NCBI GenBank assembly: GCA_048370855.1
Contig: DBGEOK010000039.1
Span: 38,400-102,399 of the forward strand
Length of the DNA stretch: 64,000 nucleotides
Direction of reading: 5' to 3'
Source of the DNA: Limiplasma sp048370855
GTDB taxonomy: Bacteria; Bacillota; Clostridia; Christensenellales; Aristaeellaceae
This document shows positions 24,081 through 33,203 of the stretch, piece after piece (position 1 is the first letter of the stretch; the number at the start of each line of letters is the position of its first letter). Both the position numbers and the translations under genes were made by a program. Under the pieces are notes generated by a model that was not told the origin of the DNA, searched no databases, and saw nothing but the letters and a program-made list of their open reading frames with translations.

Positions 24081-27000
24081 ATGAACCTCAAATGTAACAT
24101 GTGCGGGGGCAGCCTTCACGCGCCGGAGAGCGGTTCCATTGTTCAATGCGAATACTGCGGAAGCAGCGTAACCCTTCCGCGGGTTGACGACGAACGGGTG
24201 GCCAGGCTGTACAACCGCGCCAACCAGTTGCGCATGCAAAAGGATTTTGACAAGGCCGAGCTGGCCTACGAGAGCATCTCCCTGGAAAGGCCGGACGACG
24301 CGGAGGCGCATTGGTGCGCCATGCTGTGCCGCTACGGCGTGGAATATGTGGAGGACCCGGAGAACGGGGCGCGCCTGCCCACCTTGCGCCGCATGCAGTT
24401 TGAGCCTGTGCTGGAGGACGCCGATTACCTGCGCGCGCTGAAATGCGCGGACCCAGGGGCGAGGGCGCTGTATGAAAGCGAGGCGGAGAGGATCAGCGTC
24501 ATCCAGCGGCGCTATCTGGAAATATCCAGCCGGGAAAAGCCCTTCGACGTCTTCATCTGCTATAAGGAAACCAACGAGTATGGCGAGCGCACGCCCGACA
24601 GCGTTTACGCGCAGGAAATCTACGACCTGCTGACCGGGCGGGGGCATCACGTGTTTTTTGCCCGCGTAACGCTGGAGCATAAGCTGGGCGAGGCGTATGA
24701 GCCCTATATTTTCACGGCGCTCAATTCGGCCAAAGTGATGCTGGCCGTTGGGACGCGCGCCTCCTATCTCCAGTCGGAGTGGGTTAGCAATGAATGGAAG
24801 CGCTACCTGTACCTGATGGAGTCCGACCCCGGCAAAAGGCTGATTCCCGTGTACTGCGGGATGGACGCTTGCGAGCTGCCGGATGAATTTGCGTATTTTC
24901 AAGCCCTGGATTACGGGAAAATCAACGCGCGGCAGAACCTCCTGCGCGGCGTGGAAAAGTTTATCGGCGCGGGGCGGGAACGGGCGGAAGGGACCTCCGG
25001 AAAGGACGAAGCGCCTGCGCCGGCGGAGCGCGGGCCGGCGCCCCAGGCCGCACCCAGGGATGAGGTCGCGCCGCTGATGCGCCGCGCGGAACTGTTTTTG
25101 GAGGATTGCGAGCCGGACGACGCGGAGGCGTACTTTGACCGGGTGCTGGACCTGGCCCCGGAATACGCGCCCGCTTATATGGGCAGGGTGCGCGTCCGGC
25201 TCCTGCGCCTGGAAAAGGAACGGCTGGCGGAGGGGATTGGTTCGTCCGCCGGGTCGCGGCCGCTTGGGACAAGCCCGTTTTGCCTTGAGGACGACCCGGA
25301 CTATTGTAAGGCCCTTCGCTTTTCATCAAAGGAGGAGGCGGAACGGTTTAGCCTGGAATGCGAGGACCGGCTGAACCAAATAGAGCAGAAGGTCGTTTAT
25401 CAGGAGGTTCAAAAGCTGCTGGAGGCTTGCGGGCACCGGGACGTCCCTTCGCTTATGCGTGCCGCGGAGAAGCGCGAGCCGTTGATTCAAAACGCAGGGC
25501 CCTACCGCCGGGCGGCGGAGCTGTGCCGCTCCATTCCGCGCTACCGGGAAGCGGACGTCGTCGCCCGCTGCTGCGAGCGGCTGGCTAAGGTGGCGGAGCA
25601 AAGGCCCTGCTATGAATCCGGCGTTGCGAGGATGAAAAACGCCTCCACCTTGAGCGCGTTTGAGGCAGCGACGAAGGATTTCGCAAATGCGGGGGACTAT
25701 CGGGACGCTCCCGAACGACTCCGCCAATGCCGCGAGAAGGCGGAAAAGCTGGGGGAAGCCGCCTATGCCGAGGCGTGCGAGGCTTTGCGCAAGGCTAGTA
25801 CCGCCCAGGACTTTGCCAATGTGCAGTTGCTTTTTAAAGCCCTGTCGGGCGTGCGCGACGTTTCGGCGGAGGTGGAGGGCTGCAAGCGCCAGGAGGAGGA
25901 GCGCCGGGCCCGAGAGGAACGGGAGAAGGACGAGCGATGGAGGCGGGAAACGCTCGCCTTTAGACGGAAGGAAACTTTCAAACGATGGTTTTCCAGCATT
26001 TTTGCCATCGTGGCGTTTGGCGGGTTTGTGGCGGTGATGGTGTTTACGCTGTACGTCATCCCCTCGGGACACTACCGCGAAGCGGAAAAGCTGCTCGAGG
26101 AGGGGCGGTATGAGGAGGCGTCGGAGGCGTTCAATCAGGCCAGGGGATACAGCGGCGCGAACGAACGCGTGGGCGAGCCGTACTATCTGCTGGCGGAAAA
26201 GCTGCTGGCGGAGGGAAAGTGGGAGGACGCGTCGGCAGCGTTCAAACAGGCGGGGGAGTGCGTCGAAAAGGAAAGCGCGGACGATCCGTACTCCGCGCTG
26301 GCGAAAAGGAGGCGGGCGGGCAAGCGCTACGATGAAGAGTCGGCGGCTCAGGAACAGGCCGGGAAATACAGCGACGCAATGGAGCGTGTGGGCGAACCCT
26401 ACTATCTTCAGGCGCAGGAGCTGCTGGCGGAGGGAAAGTATGGCGAGGCGTCGGCGGCGTTCAAGCAAGCGGGCGAGTATGGCGACGCGGGCCAGCGCGT
26501 CGGCGAGCCATACTATGTGCTGGCGGAAAAGCTACTGGCGGAGGGAAAGTGGGAGGAAGCCGTCGCGGCGTTTGAACAGGCCGGAGAGTACGGCGACGCG
26601 GCAACACGCAGAGCAGAACAGTTCTACCTCCGCGCGAAGGATCTTCTGGCGGACAAAAAGTATGTAGAGGCGTCGGAGGCGTTCAAGCAGGCGGGGGAGT
26701 ACAGCGACGCGGCCCAGCGCGTGGGCGAGCCCTACTACCTTCAGGCGGAGGAGCTGCTGTCACAAAAGCAGTACGCGGAGGCGTCGGAGGCGTTTGCCAA
26801 GGCTGGCGAGTACGGCAACGCGTCCAAGCGTGTGGGAGAACCATACTATATCCAGGCAAAGGAGCTGCTGGCGGCAAAGCAATACGCGGAGGCGTCGGAG
26901 GCGTTCAAACAGGCGGGCGGGTACGGCGACGCGGCCCGGCGCGTCGGCGAGCCGTACTATATCCAGGCGGAGGAGCTGTGGGGCGAAGGGAAGGCGATGG

Positions 27001-28124
27001 ACGCGGCGACGGCGTTCCGCAGCGCCGGTGAATACCGGGATGCCGCTTTGCGCGCTCAAAGGATCTTTTACGCGCAAGCGACGGAGCTTCTGGCCTCGGG
27101 CCGGGGCTTTGAGGCGGCGCGCGCGTATCGGCTGGCCGGGGACTATGCCGACGCCGAGGACCGAGTGGCGCGAACGTACTATGCGGCGGCGGAAAAGCTG
27201 CTGGAGCAGGGGCAATACAGGAAGGCGGCCTGGGCGTTCATGCGCGCCGAGGGCTACCCGGACGCGCTGAAGCGGGCCTATGAGATCGAGTACGAGCATT
27301 TGTACAAGGATCGCCTGGCAATCGGTTCCCATCATGTGGTCGCGGTCCGGTGGGACGGCGCGGTGGTCGTCGCGGGCAGGAACGAAAACGGCCGGTGCAA
27401 CGTGGCCGGCTGGGAGGATATCGTCGCCGTCGCGGCGGGGGATATGCATTCGCTTGGCTTGAAGGCGGACGGTACGGTCGTCTCAACGGGAAGCAACGAT
27501 AACCTTCAGTGCGGGCTCTCGGGCCATAAGAAGCTGGTCGCTCTGAAAGCCTCCGCCCTCTTCAGCGCGGGCATCTTCCAGAGCGGAGCCTTGGATTACA
27601 GCGGGCACCATTACACCGTCGTTTTTGACGCCATTAAGCAATGGGAGAAACCGATCGTCGACCTTTCCGTGCAAGAGAAGCATATCGTGGCGCTGAAGCC
27701 TGACGGGACGGCGATTGCCGCAGGATCGAATATCTTGTATGGCCAATGCAACGTTGAAAGCTGGGAGGATATCGTGGAAATCGCCACGGGGACGTTCCAT
27801 ACCGTGGGGCTGAAGGCCGACGGGACGGTGGTCGCCGTGGGAGACAATCGGAAGGGACAGTGCGAGGTCGGCGGCTGGCGCGATATTGTGGCAATCGCGG
27901 CGGGAGGCGAGGGGACCGTGGGGCTGAAGGCCGACGGCACGGTGGTCGCGGCGGGATTTCCCCTGGAAGCGGCGCATTCCGGCATGAGCGGGTGGCGCGA
28001 CGTCGCGGCAGTCTTCGTGGGGGACGGGAGCGTCCTGGGCCTCCGCACGGACGGGACCGTGCTTTGCTCGGGCGTCGACGAGGAGATACGGGAGCTGATC
28101 TCCACCTGGAACCTGCTTGAATAG
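24081..28124 (+). CDS. Zinc ribbon-TIR-membrane-tandem repeat-RCC1 protein
   Basis: A 1347-residue multidomain protein. Residues 5-26 hold a four-Cys zinc ribbon (CNMC and CEYC). Residues 40-80 look like a TPR hairpin. Residues 153-290 are a TIR domain (PFDVFICYKETNEYGER, GHHVFFARVTLE, LAVGTRASYLQSEWVSNEW); Glu238 in SNEW is at the position of the catalytic Glu of NAD-cleaving TIRs. After a helical region comes one membrane segment (about 637-661). Residues 667-1070 are eleven 37-residue TPR-like repeats (GEPYYLQAEELLAEGKYAEA type). Residues 1077-1347 are RCC1-like propeller blades (GLKADGTVVAVGDN). By topology the TIR should be cytoplasmic and the RCC1 end outside. The gene stands alone with its own promoter; the ribosome-binding site AAAGGGAG is 11 bases before the ATG. 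Function unknown: immunity NADase, signalling scaffold or surface receptor are possible. Confidence 0.85.
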   Translation: MNLKCNMCGGSLHAPESGSIVQCEYCGSSVTLPRVDDERVARLYNRANQLRMQKDFDKAELAYESISLERPDDAEAHWCAMLCRYGVEYVEDPENGARLPTLRRMQFEPVLEDADYLRALKCADPGARALYESEAERISVIQRRYLEISSREKPFDVFICYKETNEYGERTPDSVYAQEIYDLLTGRGHHVFFARVTLEHKLGEAYEPYIFTALNSAKVMLAVGTRASYLQSEWVSNEWKRYLYLMESDPGKRLIPVYCGMDACELPDEFAYFQALDYGKINARQNLLRGVEKFIGAGRERAEGTSGKDEAPAPAERGPAPQAAPRDEVAPLMRRAELFLEDCEPDDAEAYFDRVLDLAPEYAPAYMGRVRVRLLRLEKERLAEGIGSSAGSRPLGTSPFCLEDDPDYCKALRFSSKEEAERFSLECEDRLNQIEQKVVYQEVQKLLEACGHRDVPSLMRAAEKREPLIQNAGPYRRAAELCRSIPRYREADVVARCCERLAKVAEQRPCYESGVARMKNASTLSAFEAATKDFANAGDYRDAPERLRQCREKAEKLGEAAYAEACEALRKASTAQDFANVQLLFKALSGVRDVSAEVEGCKRQEEERRAREEREKDERWRRETLAFRRKETFKRWFSSIFAIVAFGGFVAVMVFTLYVIPSGHYREAEKLLEEGRYEEASEAFNQARGYSGANERVGEPYYLLAEKLLAEGKWEDASAAFKQAGECVEKESADDPYSALAKRRRAGKRYDEESAAQEQAGKYSDAMERVGEPYYLQAQELLAEGKYGEASAAFKQAGEYGDAGQRVGEPYYVLAEKLLAEGKWEEAVAAFEQAGEYGDAATRRAEQFYLRAKDLLADKKYVEASEAFKQAGEYSDAAQRVGEPYYLQAEELLSQKQYAEASEAFAKAGEYGNASKRVGEPYYIQAKELLAAKQYAEASEAFKQAGGYGDAARRVGEPYYIQAEELWGEGKAMDAATAFRSAGEYRDAALRAQRIFYAQATELLASGRGFEAARAYRLAGDYADAEDRVARTYYAAAEKLLEQGQYRKAAWAFMRAEGYPDALKRAYEIEYEHLYKDRLAIGSHHVVAVRWDGAVVVAGRNENGRCNVAGWEDIVAVAAGDMHSLGLKADGTVVSTGSNDNLQCGLSGHKKLVALKASALFSAGIFQSGALDYSGHHYTVVFDAIKQWEKPIVDLSVQEKHIVALKPDGTAIAAGSNILYGQCNVESWEDIVEIATGTFHTVGLKADGTVVAVGDNRKGQCEVGGWRDIVAIAAGGEGTVGLKADGTVVAAGFPLEAAHSGMSGWRDVAAVFVGDGSVLGLRTDGTVLCSGVDEEIRELISTWNLLE
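26080..27290 (+). repeat. Eleven tandem repeats of about 111 bp inside the TIR gene
   Basis: In-frame units of 37 codons; successive GGCGA(A/G)CC(N)TACTAT unit starts fall 111 bases apart, as at 26391 and 26502. The central units (about 26391-26960) are nearly alike; outer ones are diverged and one (26280-26390) is degenerate. Confidence 0.85.
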
Positions 28125-28150
28125 CCGCCTCTGGAGCCGCCCGTCCCGGT

Positions 28151-28179
28151 TTGTACAACTTCGCCGTTTATGCTATACT
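28151..28179 (+). promoter_or_regulatory. Promoter for radC
   Basis: TTGTAC (28151-28156), 17-base spacer, TATACT (28174-28179) with an extended -10 TG at 28171-28172. The start codon is 38 bases further on. Confidence 0.75.
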
Positions 28180-28217
28180 ATCCCTGATTTCACCGGAACA
28201 AACAGGAGGTGTGGCCG

Positions 28218-29003
28218 ATGGCGAGCGAGCATGCCGGGCATCGCGGACGCATGCGCGAGCGCTTTCAAAGGGAAGGGCTTGACGGCTTCGCGCCGCATGA
28301 GGCGCTGGAGCTGATGCTGTTTTACGCCATCCCGCAGCGGAACGTGAACCCGCTGGCCCACGCGCTGCTGGAGCGTTTCGGCAGCCTGCACGGCGTGCTG
28401 GACGCGGACTGGCACGAGCTTCAAAAGGTGGAAGGCGTCGGCGAATACGCGGCGACGCTGCTTTGCCTGTTTTCCCAGGTGGCAAGGCGGCTGGAGCGCA
28501 GCCGCGCGGGCGAGCGGGAAACGCTGCGAAACCGGTTGGAGGCGGAGCGGCACTGCATCCGGCTGCTCGCGGGGCTCAGGCAGGAGCACTTTTACGCCGT
28601 CTGCCTCAACGGCCAGATGCAGGTGCTCAGCGACGCGCTGATCGCCCGGGGCTCCATCAGCGAGGTGCCGGCTTACCCCCGCCTGGTGGCGGACGCGGTG
28701 CTGAGGCATAACGCGCATTCGGTGGTGCTGTGCCATAATCATCCGGGCGGTTCGTGCGTCCCCTCGCAGGGCGATATGGAAACAACGCGGAGGCTGGGCG
28801 AGCTCCTGTGCGGAATTGAGGTTGTGCTGGCGGACCATATTATTGTGGCCGGGAATGAAGCGCTCAGCATGGTAGGCTGCGGGCTGATCCAGCAGGACGT
28901 GGGCGGCGCGGGGGTATTGACCAGCGTGGCCGATTCCGCGGGCGAGGTTCGTATTCGTCATCAGTTGCAGAAGAACGCGAAGAAAGCGACGGGAAAAGCA
29001 TGA
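28218..29003 (+). CDS. radC: RadC-family JAB-domain protein
   Basis: A 261-residue protein with an N-terminal helix-hairpin-helix part (ELQKVEGVGEYAATLL) and a C-terminal JAB/MPN metalloprotease-like domain. The zinc motif is complete: VVLCHNHPGGSCVPSQGDMETT, preceded by the RGSISEVPAYPR segment. RadC was named for DNA repair but its biochemical role is unproven. The ATG at 28218 has AGGAGGT (28204-28210) at 7-base spacing; a GTG at 28209 falls within that site and was rejected. It is coupled (ATGA) to the next gene. Confidence 0.93.
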   Translation: MASEHAGHRGRMRERFQREGLDGFAPHEALELMLFYAIPQRNVNPLAHALLERFGSLHGVLDADWHELQKVEGVGEYAATLLCLFSQVARRLERSRAGERETLRNRLEAERHCIRLLAGLRQEHFYAVCLNGQMQVLSDALIARGSISEVPAYPRLVADAVLRHNAHSVVLCHNHPGGSCVPSQGDMETTRRLGELLCGIEVVLADHIIVAGNEALSMVGCGLIQQDVGGAGVLTSVADSAGEVRIRHQLQKNAKKATGKA

Positions 29004-29644
29004 GCCAGAGGGAGCGGGTAACCAAACCGAAGAAAAGGCGCGGCGCGGCGGGAAGGGTGTTGCGGGTGGCGGGTTGTCTCCTGATTGCGGGCGTGCTCGC
29101 CTACGGCGCGCTGATTGGGCTGGTGTGCTATTGGGAGGCGAACGTGCCCGCGCCGTCAGGGTATGACGGCATTATCGTGCTGGGCGCGCAGGTTCTCCCC
29201 TCCGGCGAGCCGTCGGTTCAGCTTCGGTGGCGGTTGGATAAAGCCAAGGAAATGTACGCGCTGAACCCGTGCTATATTGTGGCGTGCGGCGGGCAGGGCG
29301 GGAAGGAGCCCGCGCCGGAAGGCGATGTGATGCAAGACCTGCTGATTGCGGAGGGGATTCCGCGGGAGCATGTCGTCAGCGACCCTCACAGCATGGACAC
29401 AAAAGAGAACATCCGCAACGCGTGGGACATTCTCAAGGGGCTGGGGTGTGAAAAGCCGTTGATCGTTACCAGCGATTATCACCTGCCGCGCGCCCTTCAG
29501 ATCGCGCGGGACGTCGGCCTGGAGCCGCAGGGGGCGGGAAGCCTGTGCCGCCCGGAGCTGGGTTACTGGCTAAAAAACCATATGCGCGAGGCGCTTGCGT
29601 GGGTGAAATATTGGGGCGTCAAGTATCTGGGGCTGCCGCTGTGA
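29000..29644 (+). CDS. DUF218/YdcF-SanA-like membrane-anchored protein
   Basis: 214 residues: a basic N-terminus, one membrane segment (residues 21-45), then a DUF218 domain with DGIIVLGAQV, ACGGQGGKEPAPEGDVMQDL, DTKENIRNAWDIL and VTSDYHLPRAL. Members such as SanA and YdcF affect envelope barrier properties; no reaction is proven. The domain should face outside. It overlaps radC (ATGA) and rsmG (GTGA), so the three are translated together. Confidence 0.85.
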   Translation: MSQRERVTKPKKRRGAAGRVLRVAGCLLIAGVLAYGALIGLVCYWEANVPAPSGYDGIIVLGAQVLPSGEPSVQLRWRLDKAKEMYALNPCYIVACGGQGGKEPAPEGDVMQDLLIAEGIPREHVVSDPHSMDTKENIRNAWDILKGLGCEKPLIVTSDYHLPRALQIARDVGLEPQGAGSLCRPELGYWLKNHMREALAWVKYWGVKYLGLPL

Positions 29645-30402
29645 TCGGGGCGGATTGGCGCGATAGGCTGCGCGAACGCCTGGATGGGCTGGGCATCCAG
29701 TATGACGGCGCCGCGCCGCAGCGGCTTGCCGCGTACCATGCCCTGCTGGCGGATTGGAACGGCCGTGTGAACCTGACCGGGGATACGGATTTTGATGCCT
29801 CCCTCGACCGGCATTATGCGGATTGCCTGGCCCCGCTTGGGATGGAGGGGCTGTTTCCGACGGGGGCCAGCCTGATTGACGTGGGCAGCGGCGCGGGCTT
29901 TCCGGGGCTGCCGCTGGCCATTGCCCGGCCGGACCTTCACGTGACGCTGCTGGACGCGCTGCTGAAGCGGACGGCTTTTTTGAGCGCGGTGGTGAAAGAG
30001 CTGGGGCTTGACAACGTGCGCGTGACGCATATGCGCGCCGAGGACGGCGCAAGGGACCCGGGCCTTCGCGAGAGGTTCGGGATTGCCGCCGCGCGCGCCG
30101 TCGCCCCGCTGCCGGTGCTGTGCGAGCTGCTGCTGCCCTTTGTGCGCGTGGGCGGGCGAATGATCTGCTATAAGGGGCCGGCCGCGCGGGAGGAGCTTGC
30201 CGGCGGTTCGGCGGCGGCCCGTCTGCTTGGCGGCGGCGCTGTGGAGCTTCGCCCGGTTACGCTGCCATCCCAGCCGGAATGGCGGCATTGCGTGCTGACC
30301 TGTGAAAAAATACAGGAAACCGTTCGACAGTATCCGCGAAAAGCCGGCATGCCGGAGCGAAGGCCGCTGGGCGTTATCGGCAAGGCTCGTGGGGATCGCT
30401 GA
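29641..30402 (+). CDS. rsmG: 16S rRNA m7G527 methyltransferase
   Basis: Methylates G527 in the 530 loop of 16S rRNA. The SAM motif LIDVGSGAGFPGLPLAI, LLDALLKRTAFL and the following RAEDGARDPGLRE and ARAVAPL segments identify RsmG (GidB). The start is GTG 29641, overlapping the previous stop. It is 253 residues, slightly longer than usual because of an Arg-rich tail. The usual Bacillota neighbour noc follows about 200 bases later. Confidence 0.93.
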   Translation: MIGADWRDRLRERLDGLGIQYDGAAPQRLAAYHALLADWNGRVNLTGDTDFDASLDRHYADCLAPLGMEGLFPTGASLIDVGSGAGFPGLPLAIARPDLHVTLLDALLKRTAFLSAVVKELGLDNVRVTHMRAEDGARDPGLRERFGIAAARAVAPLPVLCELLLPFVRVGGRMICYKGPAAREELAGGSAAARLLGGGAVELRPVTLPSQPEWRHCVLTCEKIQETVRQYPRKAGMPERRPLGVIGKARGDR

Positions 30403-30606
30403 AAAAACGCCTGCTTTCGCGGGACAGGAAGGGCGGAAACCGGCGTTTTCAGGGGAACGAAACCCATCCGTCCCGGGCAGGAAAACCTTTTGTAACAGGG
30501 GAATAAAGGAGCCATGGACGCGCCCGACGGGCTTTGCGTGTCAAGGGGGAGGGCACGCGGAGCTTGCGGCGCGTCCAATTTCTTTATGGCAAGGGGAGGA
30601 TGCGGC

Positions 30607-31380
30607 ATGCAAGCGGCGGCAGATCAAGTGTGCTGGGTGCCGATCAAGGATATCGTGGATACGGGCGAAGGCGGCGAGACGGCGCGCCGCTTAAGCGACG
30701 CTGAAGGTGCGACGGTTCTTCTGGCCGCGCGCGGCGACGGGCGCTTTACGCTGCTTTCGGGCAGGGAACGCCTACGCCGCCTTCAGGAGCTGGGCCAAAG
30801 CTGCGTGGACGCGGTCATCAGCCCGTCGGAGCTGTTGGAGAGGCAGATTTCCGGGCTGCTGGACAAGCTGATGCGGGGAGAGCTGCATTACCTTGACGAA
30901 GCGCAGGAGTATCAGGCGCTTTTAAGCGGAGGCCGCCTGAACGCGCAGGAGCTGGCGTCCCGTATCGGACGCTCGGTTGCGACGGTCCGCAAAAAGCTGC
31001 GGCTGCTGAACCTTGGGCAGGAGGTTTGCGCCCTGCTTCGGGAATATGGTCTTTGCGAGCGGTACGCTCAGGAGCTTCTGCGCGTGCCCGGCCAACAGGG
31101 CCGGCTTCGGGTGCTGACGCATGTGGCGGAGGGAGGGCTTAGCGTGAAGGAGACGGAAAAGCTGGTGGACGACGTGCTCGCCCGCATGCCTCTGCCCATG
31201 ACGGGCGGGCGCAGGATGAAGCCGTTGATGCGGGACTACCGGCTGTATGTGAACGCCATTCGCGGCATTGTAGAGCAGATGCGCGACGCGGGGCTCAACG
31301 CCGCTATGCAGGTGACGGTTGGCCGGAGCGTGGCGGAGGTGCGCGTGACGGTGCCGATCTTCTCCCAAAGGCAGGAATAG
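30607..31380 (+). CDS. ParB/Noc-like DNA-binding protein, divergent
   Basis: 257 residues. An N-terminal ParB-like domain (VPIKDIVDTGEGGE, then FTLLSGRERLRRLQELG) and a central KorB-type helix-turn-helix (LNAQELASRIGRSVATVRKKLRLLNL, RYAQELLRVPG) are followed by a C-terminal dimerisation-type region. Position right after rsmG is that of Noc, the nucleoid-occlusion ParB paralogue. The classic QPR box is absent and the CTP-binding GERRxR box reads SGRERLRR, so CTP switching may be altered. ATG 30607 was chosen because GGGGAGGA lies 6 bases upstream. It could equally be a Spo0J-type protein. Confidence 0.75.
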   Translation: MQAAADQVCWVPIKDIVDTGEGGETARRLSDAEGATVLLAARGDGRFTLLSGRERLRRLQELGQSCVDAVISPSELLERQISGLLDKLMRGELHYLDEAQEYQALLSGGRLNAQELASRIGRSVATVRKKLRLLNLGQEVCALLREYGLCERYAQELLRVPGQQGRLRVLTHVAEGGLSVKETEKLVDDVLARMPLPMTGGRRMKPLMRDYRLYVNAIRGIVEQMRDAGLNAAMQVTVGRSVAEVRVTVPIFSQRQE

Positions 31381-31388
31381 CGGGCGAT

Positions 31389-31417
31389 TTGCGCCGCCGC
31401 GCCCGCTGTGCTATACT
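31389..31417 (+). promoter_or_regulatory. Promoter for the CapA-like gene
   Basis: TTGCGC (31389-31394), 17-base spacer, TATACT (31412-31417) with extended -10 TG at 31409-31410, 38 bases before the ATG. Confidence 0.65.
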
Positions 31418-31454
31418 TGGGACAAAAGCGAGCAGAGGGGCGGGGAGGCGGAGC

Positions 31455-32576
31455 ATGCGGCGCGTTTCATGGCGGAGGTCGACGGCGCTTGTCCTTCTTG
31501 CGCTGGTATCGGTCGCGCGTCCGGCGGCTGGGGCGGAAACCAGGATGTACGCCTTCCCCATGGGAAAGCCTCCGGAGGAGCTGCGCGCCACGTCGTATGG
31601 CGTCGCGGCGGAAAGGACGACGCTTACCTTTACCTTCGCGGGCGACTGCACCCTGGGCGGGGAGACCTCCGCGCGGAGCTCGCGCAACAGCTTCGCTTCC
31701 CGGGTAAAGGCAAACGGAACGGCCTATCCGTTCGCCGGCCTTCAGGAGCTGTTCGCCTCGGACGATGTTACCGTCGTCAACCTGGAAGGCGTGCTTTCCG
31801 GCAGCGAGGAGGGAAGGGTCAACAAGCAATTCAATTTTCTGGGCGATCCCTCGTATACGGAGATCCTGACCGATGGAAGTGTGGAATGCGCGAACCTTGC
31901 CAACAATCATTCCCTGGATTATGGACGACGCGGCTACGAGGATACCCTGGAAGCCCTGAAGGCGGCGGACATTGGGTATTTTGACGAGGATACGCTGCTG
32001 GTTGTGGAAAAGGACGGCGTTCGCGTCGGGCTGACGGCGACGCTGTTTACCCTGGGCGGCCAGAAGCGGGAAAAGCTCGCGCGGCAAATGGAGCTTTTGC
32101 GCGAGCTGGGCTGCGCGGCGGTCATTCACAGCATGCACGCGGGCAGGGAATACGTCGCCGGGGAGAGCGCCGGCCAGCGGAGCGTCGCGCGGGCGGCGGC
32201 CGAGCTGGGCGCGGCGCTGGTGGTGGGGCACCATCCTCACGTGGTTCAGGGTGCGGCGCTGACGGAGGGAATACCGGTATTCTACAGCCTGGGCAATTGC
32301 AGCTTTGGCGGCAACGCCGACCCGCGGGACTATGACGCCGCCTTGCTCCGCGCGGAGCTGACGTTTGAGGACGGCGCGCTTTGTTCGCTGGACTGGACGA
32401 TCTGGCCCATCTCGCAGAGCGGCGAAAAAGGCCGGAACAACTATCAGCCCGTCCTGCTTGAGGGCAAAGACGCGGAGCGCGTGATGGACAAAATACAGGA
32501 CGCCTCGGATATGGCGCTCGCCCCCTTTCAGGAGGGCCTGGGCGCGAGGCAGGAAACCGTTTACTACGAAAGATAG
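31455..32576 (+). CDS. CapA/PgsA-type metallophosphatase-like surface protein
   Basis: 373 residues with a signal-type N-terminus (ALVLLALVSVARPAAGA, AxA cleavage site), so probably exported. The PGA_cap domain shows FTFAGDCTLGG, VTVVNLEGVLSG, CANLANNHSLDYG, VIHSMHAGREY and LVVGHHPHVVQG, with the metal-ligand Asp, Asn and His residues of calcineurin-like enzymes. Relatives occur in poly-gamma-glutamate synthesis (CapA/PgsA), but no capB/capC lies nearby, so that role should not be assumed. It has its own promoter and is followed directly by the LUD protein. Confidence 0.85.
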   Translation: MRRVSWRRSTALVLLALVSVARPAAGAETRMYAFPMGKPPEELRATSYGVAAERTTLTFTFAGDCTLGGETSARSSRNSFASRVKANGTAYPFAGLQELFASDDVTVVNLEGVLSGSEEGRVNKQFNFLGDPSYTEILTDGSVECANLANNHSLDYGRRGYEDTLEALKAADIGYFDEDTLLVVEKDGVRVGLTATLFTLGGQKREKLARQMELLRELGCAAVIHSMHAGREYVAGESAGQRSVARAAAELGAALVVGHHPHVVQGAALTEGIPVFYSLGNCSFGGNADPRDYDAALLRAELTFEDGALCSLDWTIWPISQSGEKGRNNYQPVLLEGKDAERVMDKIQDASDMALAPFQEGLGARQETVYYER

Positions 32577-32588
32577 GAGGATATGGAC

Positions 32589-33203
32589 ATGGACGCTTTG
32601 TTGGAACAGGCTGTCAAGGGCATGCGCGAAAACGGCTTTGAGGTGGCGGAGCTGCGCACGGCGGAGGAGGCGCGCGACTACCTTGTCAAACGGATCGCGG
32701 CGACCGCCTCGGTAGGCGTGGGAGGCTCGGTGAGCATAAGGGATATCGGCGTGCTGCCGGTGCTGGAGCAAAAGGGCTGCAAGGTGTATACAAGCTGGGG
32801 GGCGAAGCCGGAGGACGTGCCCATGATCCGCCGCAAAAGCCGGGACGCGGACGTCTACCTCTGCTCTGCCAACGCCGTCACCAAAACGGGCGAGCTGGTG
32901 CTGATAGACGGCCTTGGCAACCGCGTAGGCGCGGTTTGCGACGGCCCGAAGGACGTCTATTTCGTCATCAGCCACTCGAAGGTGGTGGATGGCGGAATCA
33001 ATACCGCGGTGGCGCGCGTTAAAAAAACGGCGTGCCCGCAAAACACCCGGAGGCTGGGCATTGAAACGCCTTGTTCCGCAACGGGCCTATGCGGCGGCAA
33101 GGAATGCGCCAACAGCATCTGCCGCCTGACGCTGGTGCTGGACCGGGCGCCGAAAAACCGCCGGATGACGGTGCTGTTTGTGGAAGAAACGCTTGGTTAT
33201 TGA
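32589..33203 (+). CDS. LUD-domain (LutC/YkgG-like) protein
   Basis: About 204 residues of the LUD (DUF162) fold, with ASVGVGGSVSIRDIGVLPVL, ANAVTKTGELVLIDGLGN and VYFVISHSKVVDGG. In lutABC operons LutC takes part in lactate oxidation with iron-sulfur partners, but LutA and LutB are not present here. A C-terminal Cys cluster (CSATGLCGGKECANSIC) could bind a metal or iron-sulfur centre. The ATG at 32589 is 8 bases from AGGAGG; an ATG at 32583 is only 2 bases away. Probably co-transcribed with the CapA-like gene. Confidence 0.85.
   Translation: MDALLEQAVKGMRENGFEVAELRTAEEARDYLVKRIAATASVGVGGSVSIRDIGVLPVLEQKGCKVYTSWGAKPEDVPMIRRKSRDADVYLCSANAVTKTGELVLIDGLGNRVGAVCDGPKDVYFVISHSKVVDGGINTAVARVKKTACPQNTRRLGIETPCSATGLCGGKECANSICRLTLVLDRAPKNRRMTVLFVEETLGY

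Noticed and set aside
31389..31454. N-terminal extension of the CapA-like protein from 31389
   Set aside because: It covers the promoter elements at 31389-31417; the ATG at 31455 has a strong GGGGAGG site and a signal peptide follows.
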